Below, in pieces: positions 10,469 to 20,025 of a stretch of 64,000 nt of DNA (position 1 is its first letter; each line of letters opens with the position of its first letter). The position numbers were made by a program, and so were the translations under genes. The notes under the pieces are model-generated. The model was not told the DNA's origin and ran no database searches. It was given only the letters and a program-made list of their open reading frames with translations. Source of the DNA: Primorskyibacter sedentarius (lineage in GTDB: Bacteria > Pseudomonadota > Alphaproteobacteria > Rhodobacterales > Rhodobacteraceae); assembly GCF_004342065.1 (NCBI RefSeq), contig NZ_SLZU01000010.1, forward strand, positions 102,220-166,219, read 5' to 3'.

Positions 10469-11083
10469 TTACGCGTCGCGAAGCAATGTCTTGATGCCCT
10501 GCGCGACGGTTTGATCGGCGGAAAGGCAATCCGTGACCAGCGCCTTTGCTTCGGCCATCAGGTCGTCCGGGGCGACGATCCGGTCGATCAGCCCCCAGTC
10601 GCGTGCTTCCTCTGCGCCGATCTTCTGACCCGCCATCAGGATCATCGCGGCGCGGGACCGGCCGATCAGCTGAGACATGCGGCGCGGATCGGATGGTTGA
10701 GGCAGAAACCCGAGTTTCATGACAGGATAGAAAACCTTGGCCGTGGGCGCGCAAATGCGGATGTCACAGGCCAGCGCCATGCCAATCGCCCCGCCCGCGA
10801 TGGTGCCGTTCAGCGCGGCGATGCTGAGGCCGGGCAAGGCCGCGATCGCACCTGAGAGCCTCTCCCATAACGGGCTGGTCGCAAGACCCGCCCGCGCGGC
10901 ATCAAGATCGGCCCCCGCAGAAAACACCTTGCCCGTCCCGGTCAGGATCAGGGCACGCGCCTCTTGCGCGGCCTCGGCAATCTCGGCCAGCTCCTGCAGC
11001 ATTTCCGCGGTCAGAGAGTTCGCCTTCTCAGGCCGGTCGATGCGCGCGATCCACAGCCCGCCCTCTTTCTCCAGGGAAATCAT
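10469..11083 (-). CDS. Enoyl-CoA hydratase/isomerase family protein (short)
   Basis: A 204-residue crotonase-fold protein. It has the oxyanion-hole loop GKVFSAGADLDAARA near residues 51-65, the central LSIAALNGTIAGGAIGMALACD segment, and the trimer-interface region up to RIVAPDD. It is shorter than the typical 255-260 residues because part of the C-terminal helical region is missing. At the usual catalytic glutamate positions I see LGFLPQPSDPRR instead of the common ELGLxPE pattern, so hydratase activity is uncertain. It starts inside the stop of the SDR gene (ATGA), so the two form an operon. Confidence 0.85.
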   Translation of the reverse strand: MISLEKEGGLWIARIDRPEKANSLTAEMLQELAEIAEAAQEARALILTGTGKVFSAGADLDAARAGLATSPLWERLSGAIAALPGLSIAALNGTIAGGAIGMALACDIRICAPTAKVFYPVMKLGFLPQPSDPRRMSQLIGRSRAAMILMAGQKIGAEEARDWGLIDRIVAPDDLMAEAKALVTDCLSADQTVAQGIKTLLRDA

Positions 11084-11832
11084 GCCAGCCCGATCTTCTT
11101 GCGGATGTCCTCGTCGCGCAGGGAAATCTCGTCGCCCAGCCAGTCATCCGCCTCTGGGCTGCACATCCAAAGCAACGCCTTGGCGGGCCAATCGGCGGGG
11201 ATATGGTCGGACCATTCCAGCTTGCTGACCGGGTTCACGCCGCTCGTCTTGATTTCGCGCTGCATCTGTGTGGCCACCGTACCGGGGCTAAGCCCGATCG
11301 CGCGGATGCCCGCCTCGCGGCCCTCCTTGTCGGCGCATCGCGTCAGCATGGCCGCCCCGGCCTTGGATGCACAATAATGTGACCACGCCTCTACCGGGCC
11401 ATGGGCCGCGCCGGAGCTGATCGTCAGGATGGTGCCCCCGCCCGCCTTCATCATGACGGGCATCGCCGCGCGCATCCCATAAAAGACGCCCTTGAGATTG
11501 ATGTCGATCACATGCCCCCATGCCTCCGGGTCGGCCTCTGCCAGATGCGAGATCGGCTCGATCACGCCCGCATTGTTGATCAGGATGTCGAGCCGTCCGA
11601 AGGCCTTCACGGTGGCATTCACAGCGGCCTCCACCTCCCAGAAGCGACTGACATCGCAGGGAATGGCAAGGGAATCGCCTCCCAGTTCACCGGCAAGATC
11701 GGCCACGGCATCCTCGCTGCGGGCAACCAGTGCAACCCGCGCGCCCGCCCCGGCAAAGACCCGCGCGGCGGCGGCCCCGATACCACGGCTGGCTCCGGTG
11801 ATCATGACCACCTTTCCATCAAGTCCCTGCAT
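11080..11832 (-). CDS. SDR family NAD(P)-dependent oxidoreductase
   Basis: A 250-residue classical short-chain dehydrogenase. It has the cofactor motif TGASRGIG (residues 13-20), NNAG at about 86-89, the catalytic serine in ILTISSGAAHG and the catalytic YxxxK in SHYCASKAG. After the active site it has LSPGTVATQM, a standard SDR feature. The C-terminus (WSDHIPADWPAKALLWMCS) is like a subgroup found next to enoyl-CoA hydratase homologues. It is the first gene of a two-gene operon with the crotonase-fold gene. The substrate is unknown; a hydroxyacyl-CoA or similar alcohol is plausible from the pairing. Confidence 0.9.
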   Translation of the reverse strand: MQGLDGKVVMITGASRGIGAAAARVFAGAGARVALVARSEDAVADLAGELGGDSLAIPCDVSRFWEVEAAVNATVKAFGRLDILINNAGVIEPISHLAEADPEAWGHVIDINLKGVFYGMRAAMPVMMKAGGGTILTISSGAAHGPVEAWSHYCASKAGAAMLTRCADKEGREAGIRAIGLSPGTVATQMQREIKTSGVNPVSKLEWSDHIPADWPAKALLWMCSPEADDWLGDEISLRDEDIRKKIGLA

Positions 11833-12007
11833 GGCGACCCTCCCTGTTTTGCAGATTTCGCCCCATTGCTAGCGCAGCTTGCAATGGAAGGTCCATATGC
11901 GGCTTTCGACAGGTGGCATTCTCGGGGAACTACCGGATTGCCAGACCTTGACCCTTCCGGCCCCGCACCCGAAGTTATAGGGGAGTTCGAAACTGGAGAA
12001 CCCCATT

Positions 12008-13540
12008 ATGCCTCGTTATTCCGCCTTTATGTATTCCGCTGCCCTGTCGGTGGCCGTGGTGGCGGCCCCCCCTGCCTTTGCGGATGTCACCCCCCAGCAG
12101 GTCTGGGATGATATCGAGGCTTACATGACAAGTTTCGGTTACGAAGTGGCGGGCACCGAAACCCTGTCCGGCAGCACGCTGAGCGTCAAGGACATGGTCC
12201 TGACGATGGACATCCCCGACGGAGAGGGCGTGCTGAGCTTCTCTGCCGCTGACGTGGTGCTGGAAGATGCAGGCAACGGCAGCGTCCGTGTCAGCTTTCC
12301 CGCCGACATGCCAATCACGCTGAACATGACAGAAGTGCCGGACGGCGAACCGTTCGATCTGACCATCGACTATACGCAGGACGGGCTGGAGATGATCGTC
12401 TCGGGGACGCCGGGCGATCTGACCTATGATTACACAGCCGACAGCCTGGGCATGCGCCTGACAGAGCTGGTGGTGGATGGCGAGGTTCTGGGCCGTGATG
12501 TCGCCCGCGCCGACATCACGCTGACCGATATTTCCGGCAATGCGCAGGTGACCGTCGCGGATATTCGTACCATCTCGCAGGTGTTGAAAGCGGCAAGCGT
12601 TGATTACGATATCGCGTTCAATGATCCGGAGGCCGAAGGCTCCGCCCTGTTTGCGGGATCGATGGCTGGCCTGCTATTCGAGGGCAGCACATCCATTCCC
12701 CTGGACATGGACCCGGAGGACATGCCGGCCATGCTGGCGGCAGGTTTCGCGGTGGATGGCACATTCGGTCACAGCGGCGGGTCGGGCAGCTTTGCCGTCA
12801 CCGAGGATGGAGAGGTCACGACCGGGCGGACCAGTTCGGGCTCGGGCACTTTGCAGGTCACGATGAATGCCGACGCCTTGGCCTATTCCGGCCGCACGAC
12901 CGATGTCGAGATGTCGATGACAGGCGGCGAGCTGCCTTTCCCGGTCGAAACGGCGATGTCTGAAACCGCAATCAACCTGACCCTGCCGACGTCGAAAGGC
13001 GACGAGCCCAGCGATGTCGCCTTCGGGGTCAACCTGGCCGGGTTCACCATGTCGGACATGCTGTGGAACATCTTCGATCCCGGCAAGGCGCTGCCGCGCG
13101 ATCCCGCCACGCTGGCCTTCGACCTGACAGGAAAGGTCAAGATGCTGGTGGAACTCATGGATGCCGAACAGATGGCGATGATGGACCGCGAAAACGCCCT
13201 TCCGGCGGAACCACAGTCGCTGACGCTCAGCGGTTTGCTGGTCGAAGCAATCGGCGCGCGGCTGACCGGTGAGGGGTCCTTTACCTTCGACAATACCGAT
13301 CTGGAAACCTTTGACGGTATGCCGCGGCCCACGGGAACGCTCAACCTGACGCTGGACGGGGCGAACGCGGTACTTGACCGGTTGATCGCAGCCGGGTTGA
13401 TGAAACAGCAGGACGCAATGGGTGCGCGGATGATGCTGAGCATGTTCGCCGTTGCCGGCAGCGGCGAGGACCAACTGAAATCCACGTTGGAGATCAACGA
13501 AAGCGGCCAGATACTGGCCAATGGTCAGCGCATCCGCTGA
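12008..13540 (+). CDS. DUF2125 domain-containing protein, exported
   Basis: A 510-residue protein with a cleavable signal peptide (hydrophobic core at about residues 8-24, cut after AFA). The mature part is acidic and rich in beta strands, with repeated features such as SLGMRLTELVVDGEVLG and LTLSGLLVEAIGARLTGEGSF. It matches the alphaproteobacterial DUF2125 family, which I recognise by the overall layout rather than by a catalytic motif. Such proteins are thought to be periplasmic and are reminiscent of AsmA-like or lipid-carrying beta proteins, but no function is proven. It stands alone, with its own 170-bp upstream region. Confidence 0.85.
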   Translation: MPRYSAFMYSAALSVAVVAAPPAFADVTPQQVWDDIEAYMTSFGYEVAGTETLSGSTLSVKDMVLTMDIPDGEGVLSFSAADVVLEDAGNGSVRVSFPADMPITLNMTEVPDGEPFDLTIDYTQDGLEMIVSGTPGDLTYDYTADSLGMRLTELVVDGEVLGRDVARADITLTDISGNAQVTVADIRTISQVLKAASVDYDIAFNDPEAEGSALFAGSMAGLLFEGSTSIPLDMDPEDMPAMLAAGFAVDGTFGHSGGSGSFAVTEDGEVTTGRTSSGSGTLQVTMNADALAYSGRTTDVEMSMTGGELPFPVETAMSETAINLTLPTSKGDEPSDVAFGVNLAGFTMSDMLWNIFDPGKALPRDPATLAFDLTGKVKMLVELMDAEQMAMMDRENALPAEPQSLTLSGLLVEAIGARLTGEGSFTFDNTDLETFDGMPRPTGTLNLTLDGANAVLDRLIAAGLMKQQDAMGARMMLSMFAVAGSGEDQLKSTLEINESGQILANGQRIR

Positions 13541-13672
13541 CACCGGCCACATGGCCCGAGGAGGCTGGTCTGGCGCCAGCCTCCTTGCCCGCGCACCCCG
13601 CGTCAGGCCGCCGCTCTTGCACAGACGCATGACAGGCAATACTTGCTAGTCGAAACAACCGCCGGAGCCACC

Positions 13673-15019
13673 ATGCAGCATGACTTGGAAACCCTGACGC
13701 AGGCCCTGCTGAGCGCCGCCGAAAAGGCCGGGGCAGACAGTGCCGATGCCATTGCGCTTTCGGGTGCCTCGGTTTCGATCGATGTCCGCGGCGGCACGCT
13801 GGAACAAGCTGAACGGTCCGAGGGCACGGATATCGGGCTGCGTGTCTTCGTGGGCAAAAGGCAGGCCAATGTCTCGGCCTCCGAAACCTCCGACCAGACG
13901 ATCGCAGAGATGGCAGAACGCGCCGTTCTGATGGCACGCGAGGCCCCCGAAGACCCCTATGCCGGGCTGGCCGATCCGGATCAGCTGGCGAAATCATGGG
14001 ATGTTGCTGCGCTGGAACTGGCGGATGACACGGCAGAGCCCTCTCCGGCGGAGCTTCAGGAAGATGCCCGCCGCGCCGAAGCAGCAGCGCTGGGTGTTCA
14101 GGGTATCAGCCAGGTGCAGGCAGCCTCGGCCAGCTATTCCGACCGGAGCATCCACCTTGCGGCAAGCAACGGGTTTTCGGGCGGGTACCGACGCACGGAC
14201 AGGGCGCTCTATTGCGTCGCCATCGCGGGCAGCGGTACAGAGATGGAGCGCGACCATGACGGGGATAGCCGCATCTTTCAGTCCGACCTGCGCAGCCCGG
14301 AAGACATCGGCAAGAGCGCCGCTGAACGGACCCTGACCCGGCTGGGCGCCACCAAACCCCCGACCGGCAGCTATCCGGTGCTGTTTGACGAGCGCATTTC
14401 TTCCTCGCTGATTGGCCATTTGCTGGCTGCGATCAACGGCAGCGCCATCGCGCGCGGCTCCAGTTGGTTGCGCGACGCGATGGGAGAAGCCGTTCTTCCC
14501 GACGGCATTGACCTGATCGAGAACCCGCACCGCCCCCGCGCCCCCGGATCGCGCCCATTCGACGCCGAGGGCCTTCCGACCCGCCAGCGCGACATTGTCA
14601 AAGATGGCATCCTGCAGGGCTGGACGCTGGATCTCGCCTCGGCCCGCAAGCTGGGGCTGCAAAGCACTGCAAACGCCGGCCGCGGCACCGGATCGGCACC
14701 CTCCCCGACCACGTGGAACGTCGCGCTCTCGCAGGGCACGCAAAGCCGGGAAGACCTGATCCGCGACATGGGAACGGGGTTGCTTGTGACGTCGATGATC
14801 GGCTCCACCATCAATCCCAATACCGGCGACTATTCGCGCGGTGCCTCTGGCCTCTGGATAGAGAACGGGGAAATCGCGGGCGCGGTGAATGAATGTACCG
14901 TTGCGGGCAATCTGTGCGAGATGCTGCGCACGCTGCGCCCGGCAAATGATGCCCGCCCCTGGCTGTCGCGGGTGGTCCCGTCGCTGCTGGTCGAGGGGCT
15001 GACCCTCGCCGGGAGCTGA
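13673..15019 (+). CDS. pmbA: TldD/PmbA family metallopeptidase-like protein
   Basis: A 448-residue cytosolic protein of the PmbA half of the TldD/PmbA (TldE) heterodimer, which degrades unfolded peptides and matures some RiPP peptides. It has the family regions SETSDQTIAEMAERAV, AASNGFSGGYRRTD, and the C-terminal block with TGLLVTSMIGS, NPNTGDYSRGASGLWIENGE. PmbA subunits lack the HExxxH zinc site of TldD, and none is seen here. The start at 13673 (MQHDLETLT) fits the family; an open extension upstream is not conserved. A phosphatase gene begins 4 bp after its stop, so it leads an operon running to lpxK. Confidence 0.9.
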   Translation: MQHDLETLTQALLSAAEKAGADSADAIALSGASVSIDVRGGTLEQAERSEGTDIGLRVFVGKRQANVSASETSDQTIAEMAERAVLMAREAPEDPYAGLADPDQLAKSWDVAALELADDTAEPSPAELQEDARRAEAAALGVQGISQVQAASASYSDRSIHLAASNGFSGGYRRTDRALYCVAIAGSGTEMERDHDGDSRIFQSDLRSPEDIGKSAAERTLTRLGATKPPTGSYPVLFDERISSSLIGHLLAAINGSAIARGSSWLRDAMGEAVLPDGIDLIENPHRPRAPGSRPFDAEGLPTRQRDIVKDGILQGWTLDLASARKLGLQSTANAGRGTGSAPSPTTWNVALSQGTQSREDLIRDMGTGLLVTSMIGSTINPNTGDYSRGASGLWIENGEIAGAVNECTVAGNLCEMLRTLRPANDARPWLSRVVPSLLVEGLTLAGS

Positions 15020-15023
15020 CCGG

Positions 15024-15821
15024 GTGGATGCCCCTGCCGCCGTGCTGGCCGCCGAAGACCTGTCGCTTCTGACCCGCGCCGCGCATGCAGCGGGCGAAAC
15101 CGCGCTGACCTTTACCGGCCCGTCGGCGCGTTCCTGGGACAAACCCGAAGGCGCAGGCCCGGTGACAGAGGCGGATCTAGCCGTCAACGAGACGCTCAAA
15201 CAGATCCTGCGCGACGCCCGGCCTGATTACGGCTGGCTGAGCGAGGAAGACGCGGACTCCTCCGACCGCCTTTCCGCGCGGCGGGTCTTTATCATCGACC
15301 CGATCGACGGGACACGCAGCTTTATCAAGGGCGATACTTCCTGGGCGCATTCCATCGCGGTGGTCGAGGACGGTGAAGTCTCTGCCGGCGTGGTCTACCT
15401 GCCCATGCAGGACAAGCTTTACGCCGCCGCGCGCGGGGGCGGTGCTGTCCTGAACGGGGCGGCCATCCATGCGGGCCGTGCAGAAAAGCTTGGTGGCGCA
15501 GACGTGCTGCTGGCCCGAGCGGCCCTGGAGCCGCACCACTGGAACGGCGCGCCGCCCGCGATCAACCGGCACCTGCGTCCGTCGCTGGCCTATCGCATGG
15601 CATTGATCGCGCAAGGCAGGTTCGACGCGATGCTTACCCTGCGCGACAGCTGGGAATGGGACATCGCCGCAGGCGCGCTGATCTGCGCCGAGGCGGGCGC
15701 CCGCGTCACGGACAGGCGCGGAAACGCCTTGAGCTTCAATGCCCGACATCCAAAGGCGCATGGCGTCGTCGCGGCCAATCCGCCCCTGCATCGCGCCTTT
15801 CTGGCCGCATTGCGCAACTGA
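15024..15821 (+). CDS. Inositol monophosphatase family protein, CysQ-like (3'(2'),5'-bisphosphate nucleotidase)
   Basis: A 265-residue magnesium- and lithium-sensitive phosphatase fold. Metal site residues are seen in WLSEEDADSS and IIDPIDGTRSFIKG (DPxDGT motif), plus WEWDIAAGALICAEAGA near the C-terminus. The GTRSFIKG form with lysine is typical of CysQ-type 3'-phosphoadenosine phosphatases, rather than the GTTNF of inositol phosphatases. Translation starts at GTG 15024; a nearby ATG at 15028 is out of frame. It lies between pmbA and the DUF4170/LPS genes. PAP hydrolysis is likely but not certain. Confidence 0.88.
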   Translation: MDAPAAVLAAEDLSLLTRAAHAAGETALTFTGPSARSWDKPEGAGPVTEADLAVNETLKQILRDARPDYGWLSEEDADSSDRLSARRVFIIDPIDGTRSFIKGDTSWAHSIAVVEDGEVSAGVVYLPMQDKLYAAARGGGAVLNGAAIHAGRAEKLGGADVLLARAALEPHHWNGAPPAINRHLRPSLAYRMALIAQGRFDAMLTLRDSWEWDIAAGALICAEAGARVTDRRGNALSFNARHPKAHGVVAANPPLHRAFLAALRN

Positions 15822-15895
15822 ACGGTGGAACGACTTGGCTTGACCCTGCCACACCAAGCCGTACCCTGCCGAAAATCTTTCTGAAAGGACATCTC

Positions 15896-16138
15896 ATGGC
15901 ACAGCGCCTGCACCTCGTCTTTGGCGGCGAACTGGTCGATCCGTCACGATCAGAGTTCAAGGACACCGACGACATTCAAATCGTCGGCATGTTCCCGGAT
16001 TACGAAAGCGCGTATAACGCGTGGAAATCCGAAGCACAGCGGACTGTCGACAACGCCCATATGCGGTACTTCATCGCACATATCCACCGGCTGCGCGACG
16101 AGGAGAGAGAGGCCTCCTCGACCGAAGAACTCGGTTAA
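15896..16138 (+). CDS. DUF4170 domain-containing small protein
   Basis: An 80-residue soluble protein (MAQRLHLVFGGELVDPSRSE) of the DUF4170 family, found almost only in alphaproteobacteria and usually just before lipid A/Kdo genes. It has a conserved YESAYNAWKSEAQRTVDNAHMRYFIAHIHRL stretch at residues 36-66, described here only by its position and ends. No catalytic motif is visible. An AAAGGA ribosome binding site precedes the ATG. The TTG start of the downstream WaaA-like gene follows its stop by 2 bp, implying translational coupling and possibly a role in envelope lipid synthesis. The function is unknown. Confidence 0.85.
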   Translation: MAQRLHLVFGGELVDPSRSEFKDTDDIQIVGMFPDYESAYNAWKSEAQRTVDNAHMRYFIAHIHRLRDEEREASSTEELG

Positions 16139-16140
16139 TC

Positions 16141-17361
16141 TTGGCCAATCGCCCGCTCAGCCTTGCCTCGTATCTGGCCCTTCCGCGCAAGCGCACGTCG
16201 GACCTCAGCGTGGCCCCCATGCCGGACCGTCCCAGCGGTCCGCTGGTCTGGGCGCATGCCAGCCAGGGGGAACAGCTTCGGGCGCTGTCGGATCTGTGCA
16301 GACGCCTGCGCCAGCAGCGGGAGGATTTCTCCTGCCTGCTGACCTATTCCAATGGTGCGCAACCCCGGATCGAGCTTGGCGGCACATTCTGCATGCAGCT
16401 TCCGGCAGATACGGCAGTGAATGCCGCTGCCTTTCTTGATCACTGGAAACCCACCGTGGGCCTTTGGACCGGGGCGGAATTACACCCGACGCTCTTGCGT
16501 CAGGCGGCCGATCGCAACTGCGCGCTTGCCCTTCTGGACATTCGCGACATGCCCTTCACCACCAGCGCGCCGCGATGGCTGGGCGACACGGTGACTGCAA
16601 CGCTCCGCCTGTTCGACCGGCATTTTGCCGTCAACGGCAATGCTTTGCGGCGGTTGCGGCGTCTGGGGCTGCAGGGCAGCTCTGTCCGGGTCGCGGGGCC
16701 TTTGCTGGAAACGCCCCTTCCGCTGCCCTGCAACGATGGCGAACACAGCGAAGCCGCGGCCATTCTGGCCGGTCGGCCCGTCTGGCTGGCGGCAAGGGTG
16801 CAGCGGGAGGAAGTCGATATCGTGCTGCATGCTTTCCGGCACGTGCGGCGCCTCGCCCATCGGCTGCTTCTGGTAATCCTGCCGGATGTGGGCGTCGATC
16901 CTGTCGCGATCCTGAGTGAGCTTGAGGACAGCAAGTTGCGCCACGTCTGCTGGGATACCGGAGAGCAGCCGAACGAAGCGACAGAGGTGCTTCTGGTTGT
17001 CGACACGGCAGAGCTGGGCCTGTGGTACCGCCTTGCGCCTGTCAGCTTTGTAGGCACGTCGCTGTTGGTCGGGCATCAGGGGCGCGACCCGTATGAGGCG
17101 ACAGCGCTTGGGTCGGCCGTGCTGCATGGCCCCAATGTGGGGCGCTACCTTCAAAGCTATGCAAAGCTGGACAAGGCGGGCGCGGCAAAGCTCGTCACCG
17201 ATGCAGAGACCCTGGCCGCTTCCGTGTCACAGCTGATCGCCCCGGACCGCGCGGCGCAGATGGCGCATGCCGGGTGGGAGGTCGTGTCCGAGGGGGCAGA
17301 GCTGGCCAATCAGGTCATCGAATTTCTCAATGACGCTCTGGACACGGCGGAGGCAGAGTAA
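16141..17361 (+). CDS. Divergent WaaA-family Kdo transferase-like glycosyltransferase
   Basis: A 406-residue protein with a WaaA (KdtA)-type N-terminal glycosyltransferase domain. The acceptor-site motif is [14 protein letters not shown], close to the canonical AVSVGE block with its catalytic glutamate. The C-terminal nucleotide-sugar site, usually GGHNPLEPA, reads [15 protein letters not shown]. The basic, hydrophobic membrane-anchor segment normal for WaaA is weak here. It starts at TTG 16141, two bases after the DUF4170 stop, and overlaps lpxK by 1 bp. Canonical WaaA transfers Kdo from CMP-Kdo to lipid A precursor. Given the divergence, it may be a second, specialised copy; the operon with lpxK still supports an LPS role. 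Confidence 0.7.
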   Translation: MANRPLSLASYLALPRKRTSDLSVAPMPDRPSGPLVWAHASQGEQLRALSDLCRRLRQQREDFSCLLTYSNGAQPRIELGGTFCMQLPADTAVNAAAFLDHWKPTVGLWTGAELHPTLLRQAADRNCALALLDIRDMPFTTSAPRWLGDTVTATLRLFDRHFAVNGNALRRLRRLGLQGSSVRVAGPLLETPLPLPCNDGEHSEAAAILAGRPVWLAARVQREEVDIVLHAFRHVRRLAHRLLLVILPDVGVDPVAILSELEDSKLRHVCWDTGEQPNEATEVLLVVDTAELGLWYRLAPVSFVGTSLLVGHQGRDPYEATALGSAVLHGPNVGRYLQSYAKLDKAGAAKLVTDAETLAASVSQLIAPDRAAQMAHAGWEVVSEGAELANQVIEFLNDALDTAEAE

Positions 17362-18368
17362 TGCGCGCGCCCCTTTTCTGGGATAACCCGCCGGAACAGC
17401 CGGGCTGGCAGGCGCGGGTTCTGACGCCCCTGTCCTACCTGACGGCGGCGGCAACGGCGCGGCGCGTGGCGCGGGCCGGAGAACGGCTGGCGAAGCCCGT
17501 GATCTGTATCGGCAATATCAACGCGGGCGGCACCGGCAAGACGCCCACGACAATCGCGCTTGTGCAGCGTCTGATCGGGATGGGCTGTGCGCCTCATGTC
17601 GTCTCTCGCGGGTATGGCGGATCGGAAAACGGGCCTGTGCGCGTTGATCCCGCGCGCCACGATGCCGCCCGCGTGGGGGATGAGCCGCTGCTGCTGTCCG
17701 CCTTCTGCCCCGCCTGGGTTGCGAAAGACCGCGCCGCAGGTGCACGCGCGGCCATTCAGGACGGCGCGGATGTCATCGTGATGGATGACGGTTTTCAGAA
17801 TCCGGCAATCATCAAGGATCTATCAATCGTCGTTGTCGATGCGGCCCGGGGCTTCGGCAACGGGCTTTGCATGCCCGCCGGTCCATTGCGGGAACCTGTC
17901 GCCGCGGGTCTGGCGCGGGCCGATCTTGTCCTGTCAATCGGCGGCCCCGCTGCGCAACGGCGGTTCTGCGATGCTTGGGGCCCGTCGCTCAAGCTCCCAC
18001 ATGTCACCGGTGCGCTGGAACCCTTGCCAACCGGGATGGACTGGGCCGACACGCGGCTGCTTGCCTTCGCAGGTATCGGCCACCCGGAGAAATTCTTCGC
18101 CACCCTGCGCAGCCTCGGCGCAGACGTCCTGCGCGCCGAAGGTTTGAGCGACCACCAGCCGCTTACACCGGCGCTGATGGCAAGGCTTGAAAACGAAGCG
18201 CTGTTACTGGGTGCGAACCTCGTGACCACTGAAAAGGATGCTGTCCGTCTGCCCGCGAGTTTTCGGCAGAAAGTTCTGACCTTGCCGGTCAGGCTGGACG
18301 TGTCTGACTGGACCTGTCTGGACAGCCGCATCGCGGAACTCCTCAACGTCGAGGGCCCGGCAGGCTGA
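17361..18368 (+). CDS. lpxK: Tetraacyldisaccharide 4'-kinase
   Basis: A 335-residue inner-membrane-associated lipid A kinase that phosphorylates the 4' position of the tetraacyl disaccharide. It has the N-terminal [22 protein letters not shown] start, the P-loop [19 protein letters not shown] at about residues 53-71, the VVSRGYGG block, and the conserved [19 protein letters not shown] segment with the catalytic and metal-binding acidic residues. Length is normal for the family. The ATG shares one base with the upstream stop (TAATG). It is the last gene in the pmbA-to-lpxK run and is followed by a palindromic hairpin at 18509. Confidence 0.96.
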   Translation: MRAPLFWDNPPEQPGWQARVLTPLSYLTAAATARRVARAGERLAKPVICIGNINAGGTGKTPTTIALVQRLIGMGCAPHVVSRGYGGSENGPVRVDPARHDAARVGDEPLLLSAFCPAWVAKDRAAGARAAIQDGADVIVMDDGFQNPAIIKDLSIVVVDAARGFGNGLCMPAGPLREPVAAGLARADLVLSIGGPAAQRRFCDAWGPSLKLPHVTGALEPLPTGMDWADTRLLAFAGIGHPEKFFATLRSLGADVLRAEGLSDHQPLTPALMARLENEALLLGANLVTTEKDAVRLPASFRQKVLTLPVRLDVSDWTCLDSRIAELLNVEGPAG

Positions 18369-18508
18369 AAAGCTGGGCACAGCCTGACCCGCACGCACAC
18401 TCTCCTGCGCGATGGACAGAAATCAACCGTGATCCGAAGGGGCTACGGACGCATGCATCCCTTGACAGGGTGAACCAAGAGATCCCGATAAGGCAGAGAA
18501 GCGCCTCC

Positions 18509-18534
18509 GGCCCGGGCTTTCTATATCCCGGGCC
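18509..18534. terminator. GC-rich hairpin between lpxK and the deg protease gene
   Basis: A perfect 8-bp inverted repeat (GGCCCGGG and CCCGGGCC) with a 10-base AT-rich loop lies between the convergent ends of lpxK and the protease gene. It is followed on the plus strand by a short T-containing stretch (TGTCTTT), not a strong U-tract. A shared or weak terminator is the simplest reading. The rest of 18369-18621 shows no convincing gene. Confidence 0.45.
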
Positions 18535-18621
18535 TGTCTTTGGCAGTTGTTGCCAAGCCTCGATCTTTGTCCTTCGCCCTCGTCGCTCGCTTTTGACTTG
18601 CCTTCTTTGGCTGCGTCCATG

Positions 18622-20025
18622 TCAGCGCATCACCAGAAAAACGCGTGCCGTGCCGCGTTGGATTGTCAGCGCCAAGGCACCGTTTACCTGCGACAATTGC
18701 CGACGCAACTCGCCTAGCGAACCGACGGGTACACGGTTCACGGCAAGAATGATGTCGCCAACCTCCAGGCCCGAACGCGCCGCGCGGCTGCCCGGATCAA
18801 GACGCGCGATCACGGCACCTTCGAGATCACCGTAGAAGGGATCGCCCGGCCTCAAGTCGCGGATTTCCGCACCTGCCAGCCGATCAAGGGCACGGTCCGT
18901 GACGTGGGCTGCAACCAATCCTGCCTCGCGCATCGTGGCCTTCACGCTCATGGGCTGTCCGTCCCGGATCACGTCCAGTTCAACCTCCGAGCCGACCCGC
19001 TTCAACCCGATCTGGCTGCGCAGATCGGCGGAACCGGCCACGGACCTGCCATCCACCGCAACGATCAGATCCCCGGCCTGCAACCCGGCCTTGTCTGCCG
19101 CGCTGTCCGGTTCGACCTGTGTGACGACCGCGCCGACCCCCGCTTCGATCCCAAGTGCGTCGGCCAGATCGGGGGTGAAATCCTGTATCATGACGCCAAG
19201 CTGACCCCGACGCACCTCGCCATATTCGATCAGCTGTTCCAGGACTGCCTGTGCCATATTCGCAGGCACAGAGAAACCGATACCGACATTGCCGCCTGAC
19301 GGTGCGATGATCGCCGTATTAATGCCGACAAGCCGACCGTCCAGCGTAACCAGCGCGCCACCGGAATTGCCGGGATTGATGGAGGCGTCCGTCTGGATGA
19401 AGTCTTCGTACCCGTCGACATTCAGCCCGCTGCGACCAAGCGCGCTGACGATGCCGGAGGTCACGGTCTGTCCCAATCCGAACGGGTTGCCGATGGCAAG
19501 CACGTAGTCGCCCACCTGCAACCGGTCACTATCGCCCAGTTCGAGCGCTGTGATGTCCTCGGCATCGATCCGCAAAAGCGCGATATCCGTGCCTGCATCG
19601 CTCCCGATCAGTTCGGCATCAAATTGACGCCGGTCCTTGAGCGTCACGATAATCCGGTCGCCGTTCTCCACCACGTGATGGTTGGTCAGAACATAGCCCT
19701 CTTCCGCGTCAACGATGACGCCCGAACCGGCGCTCATCTGTCGGCGTGGAGAGGGCTGTTGCGGCATGGGCTGCATGTCGAAGAACCGTCGAAAGAACGG
19801 ATCGTTGAAAAGCGGGTTCATCTCTGGGGTCTGGTGGCTTTCGACCGAGATGTTCACCACCGCGGGGGTCACTTCTGCCATGAGAGGCGCCAAGGTCGGC
19901 AAGCCGTCCTCGTTGCGGAACAGCGGTGCGTCTGCGGTCTGTGCCGGGGCCTGCACGGCCAGAATGAAGGTCGCAACGCAAAGAGCCGACACCAAGCGGC
20001 CAATTCTAACTATTGCGGCGGGCAT
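18622..20025 (-). CDS. Do/DegP family periplasmic serine protease with two PDZ domains
   Basis: A 467-residue exported protease-chaperone. A signal peptide covers residues 1-29. The trypsin-like domain carries the triad H117 (LTNHHVVENGD), D147 (TDIALLRI) and S221 (INPGNSGGAL). Two PDZ domains follow (LGVMIQDFTPDLADALGIE; AGEIRDLRPGD through GLEVGDIILAVNRVPVG). Translation starts at ATG 20025, preceded by AGGAGA; an upstream open frame is not conserved. It degrades or refolds misfolded envelope proteins. It lies 351 bp downstream of three hsp20 genes on the same strand, so the region reads as a protein quality-control cluster. Confidence 0.94.
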   Translation of the reverse strand: MPAAIVRIGRLVSALCVATFILAVQAPAQTADAPLFRNEDGLPTLAPLMAEVTPAVVNISVESHQTPEMNPLFNDPFFRRFFDMQPMPQQPSPRRQMSAGSGVIVDAEEGYVLTNHHVVENGDRIIVTLKDRRQFDAELIGSDAGTDIALLRIDAEDITALELGDSDRLQVGDYVLAIGNPFGLGQTVTSGIVSALGRSGLNVDGYEDFIQTDASINPGNSGGALVTLDGRLVGINTAIIAPSGGNVGIGFSVPANMAQAVLEQLIEYGEVRRGQLGVMIQDFTPDLADALGIEAGVGAVVTQVEPDSAADKAGLQAGDLIVAVDGRSVAGSADLRSQIGLKRVGSEVELDVIRDGQPMSVKATMREAGLVAAHVTDRALDRLAGAEIRDLRPGDPFYGDLEGAVIARLDPGSRAARSGLEVGDIILAVNRVPVGSLGELRRQLSQVNGALALTIQRGTARVFLVMR

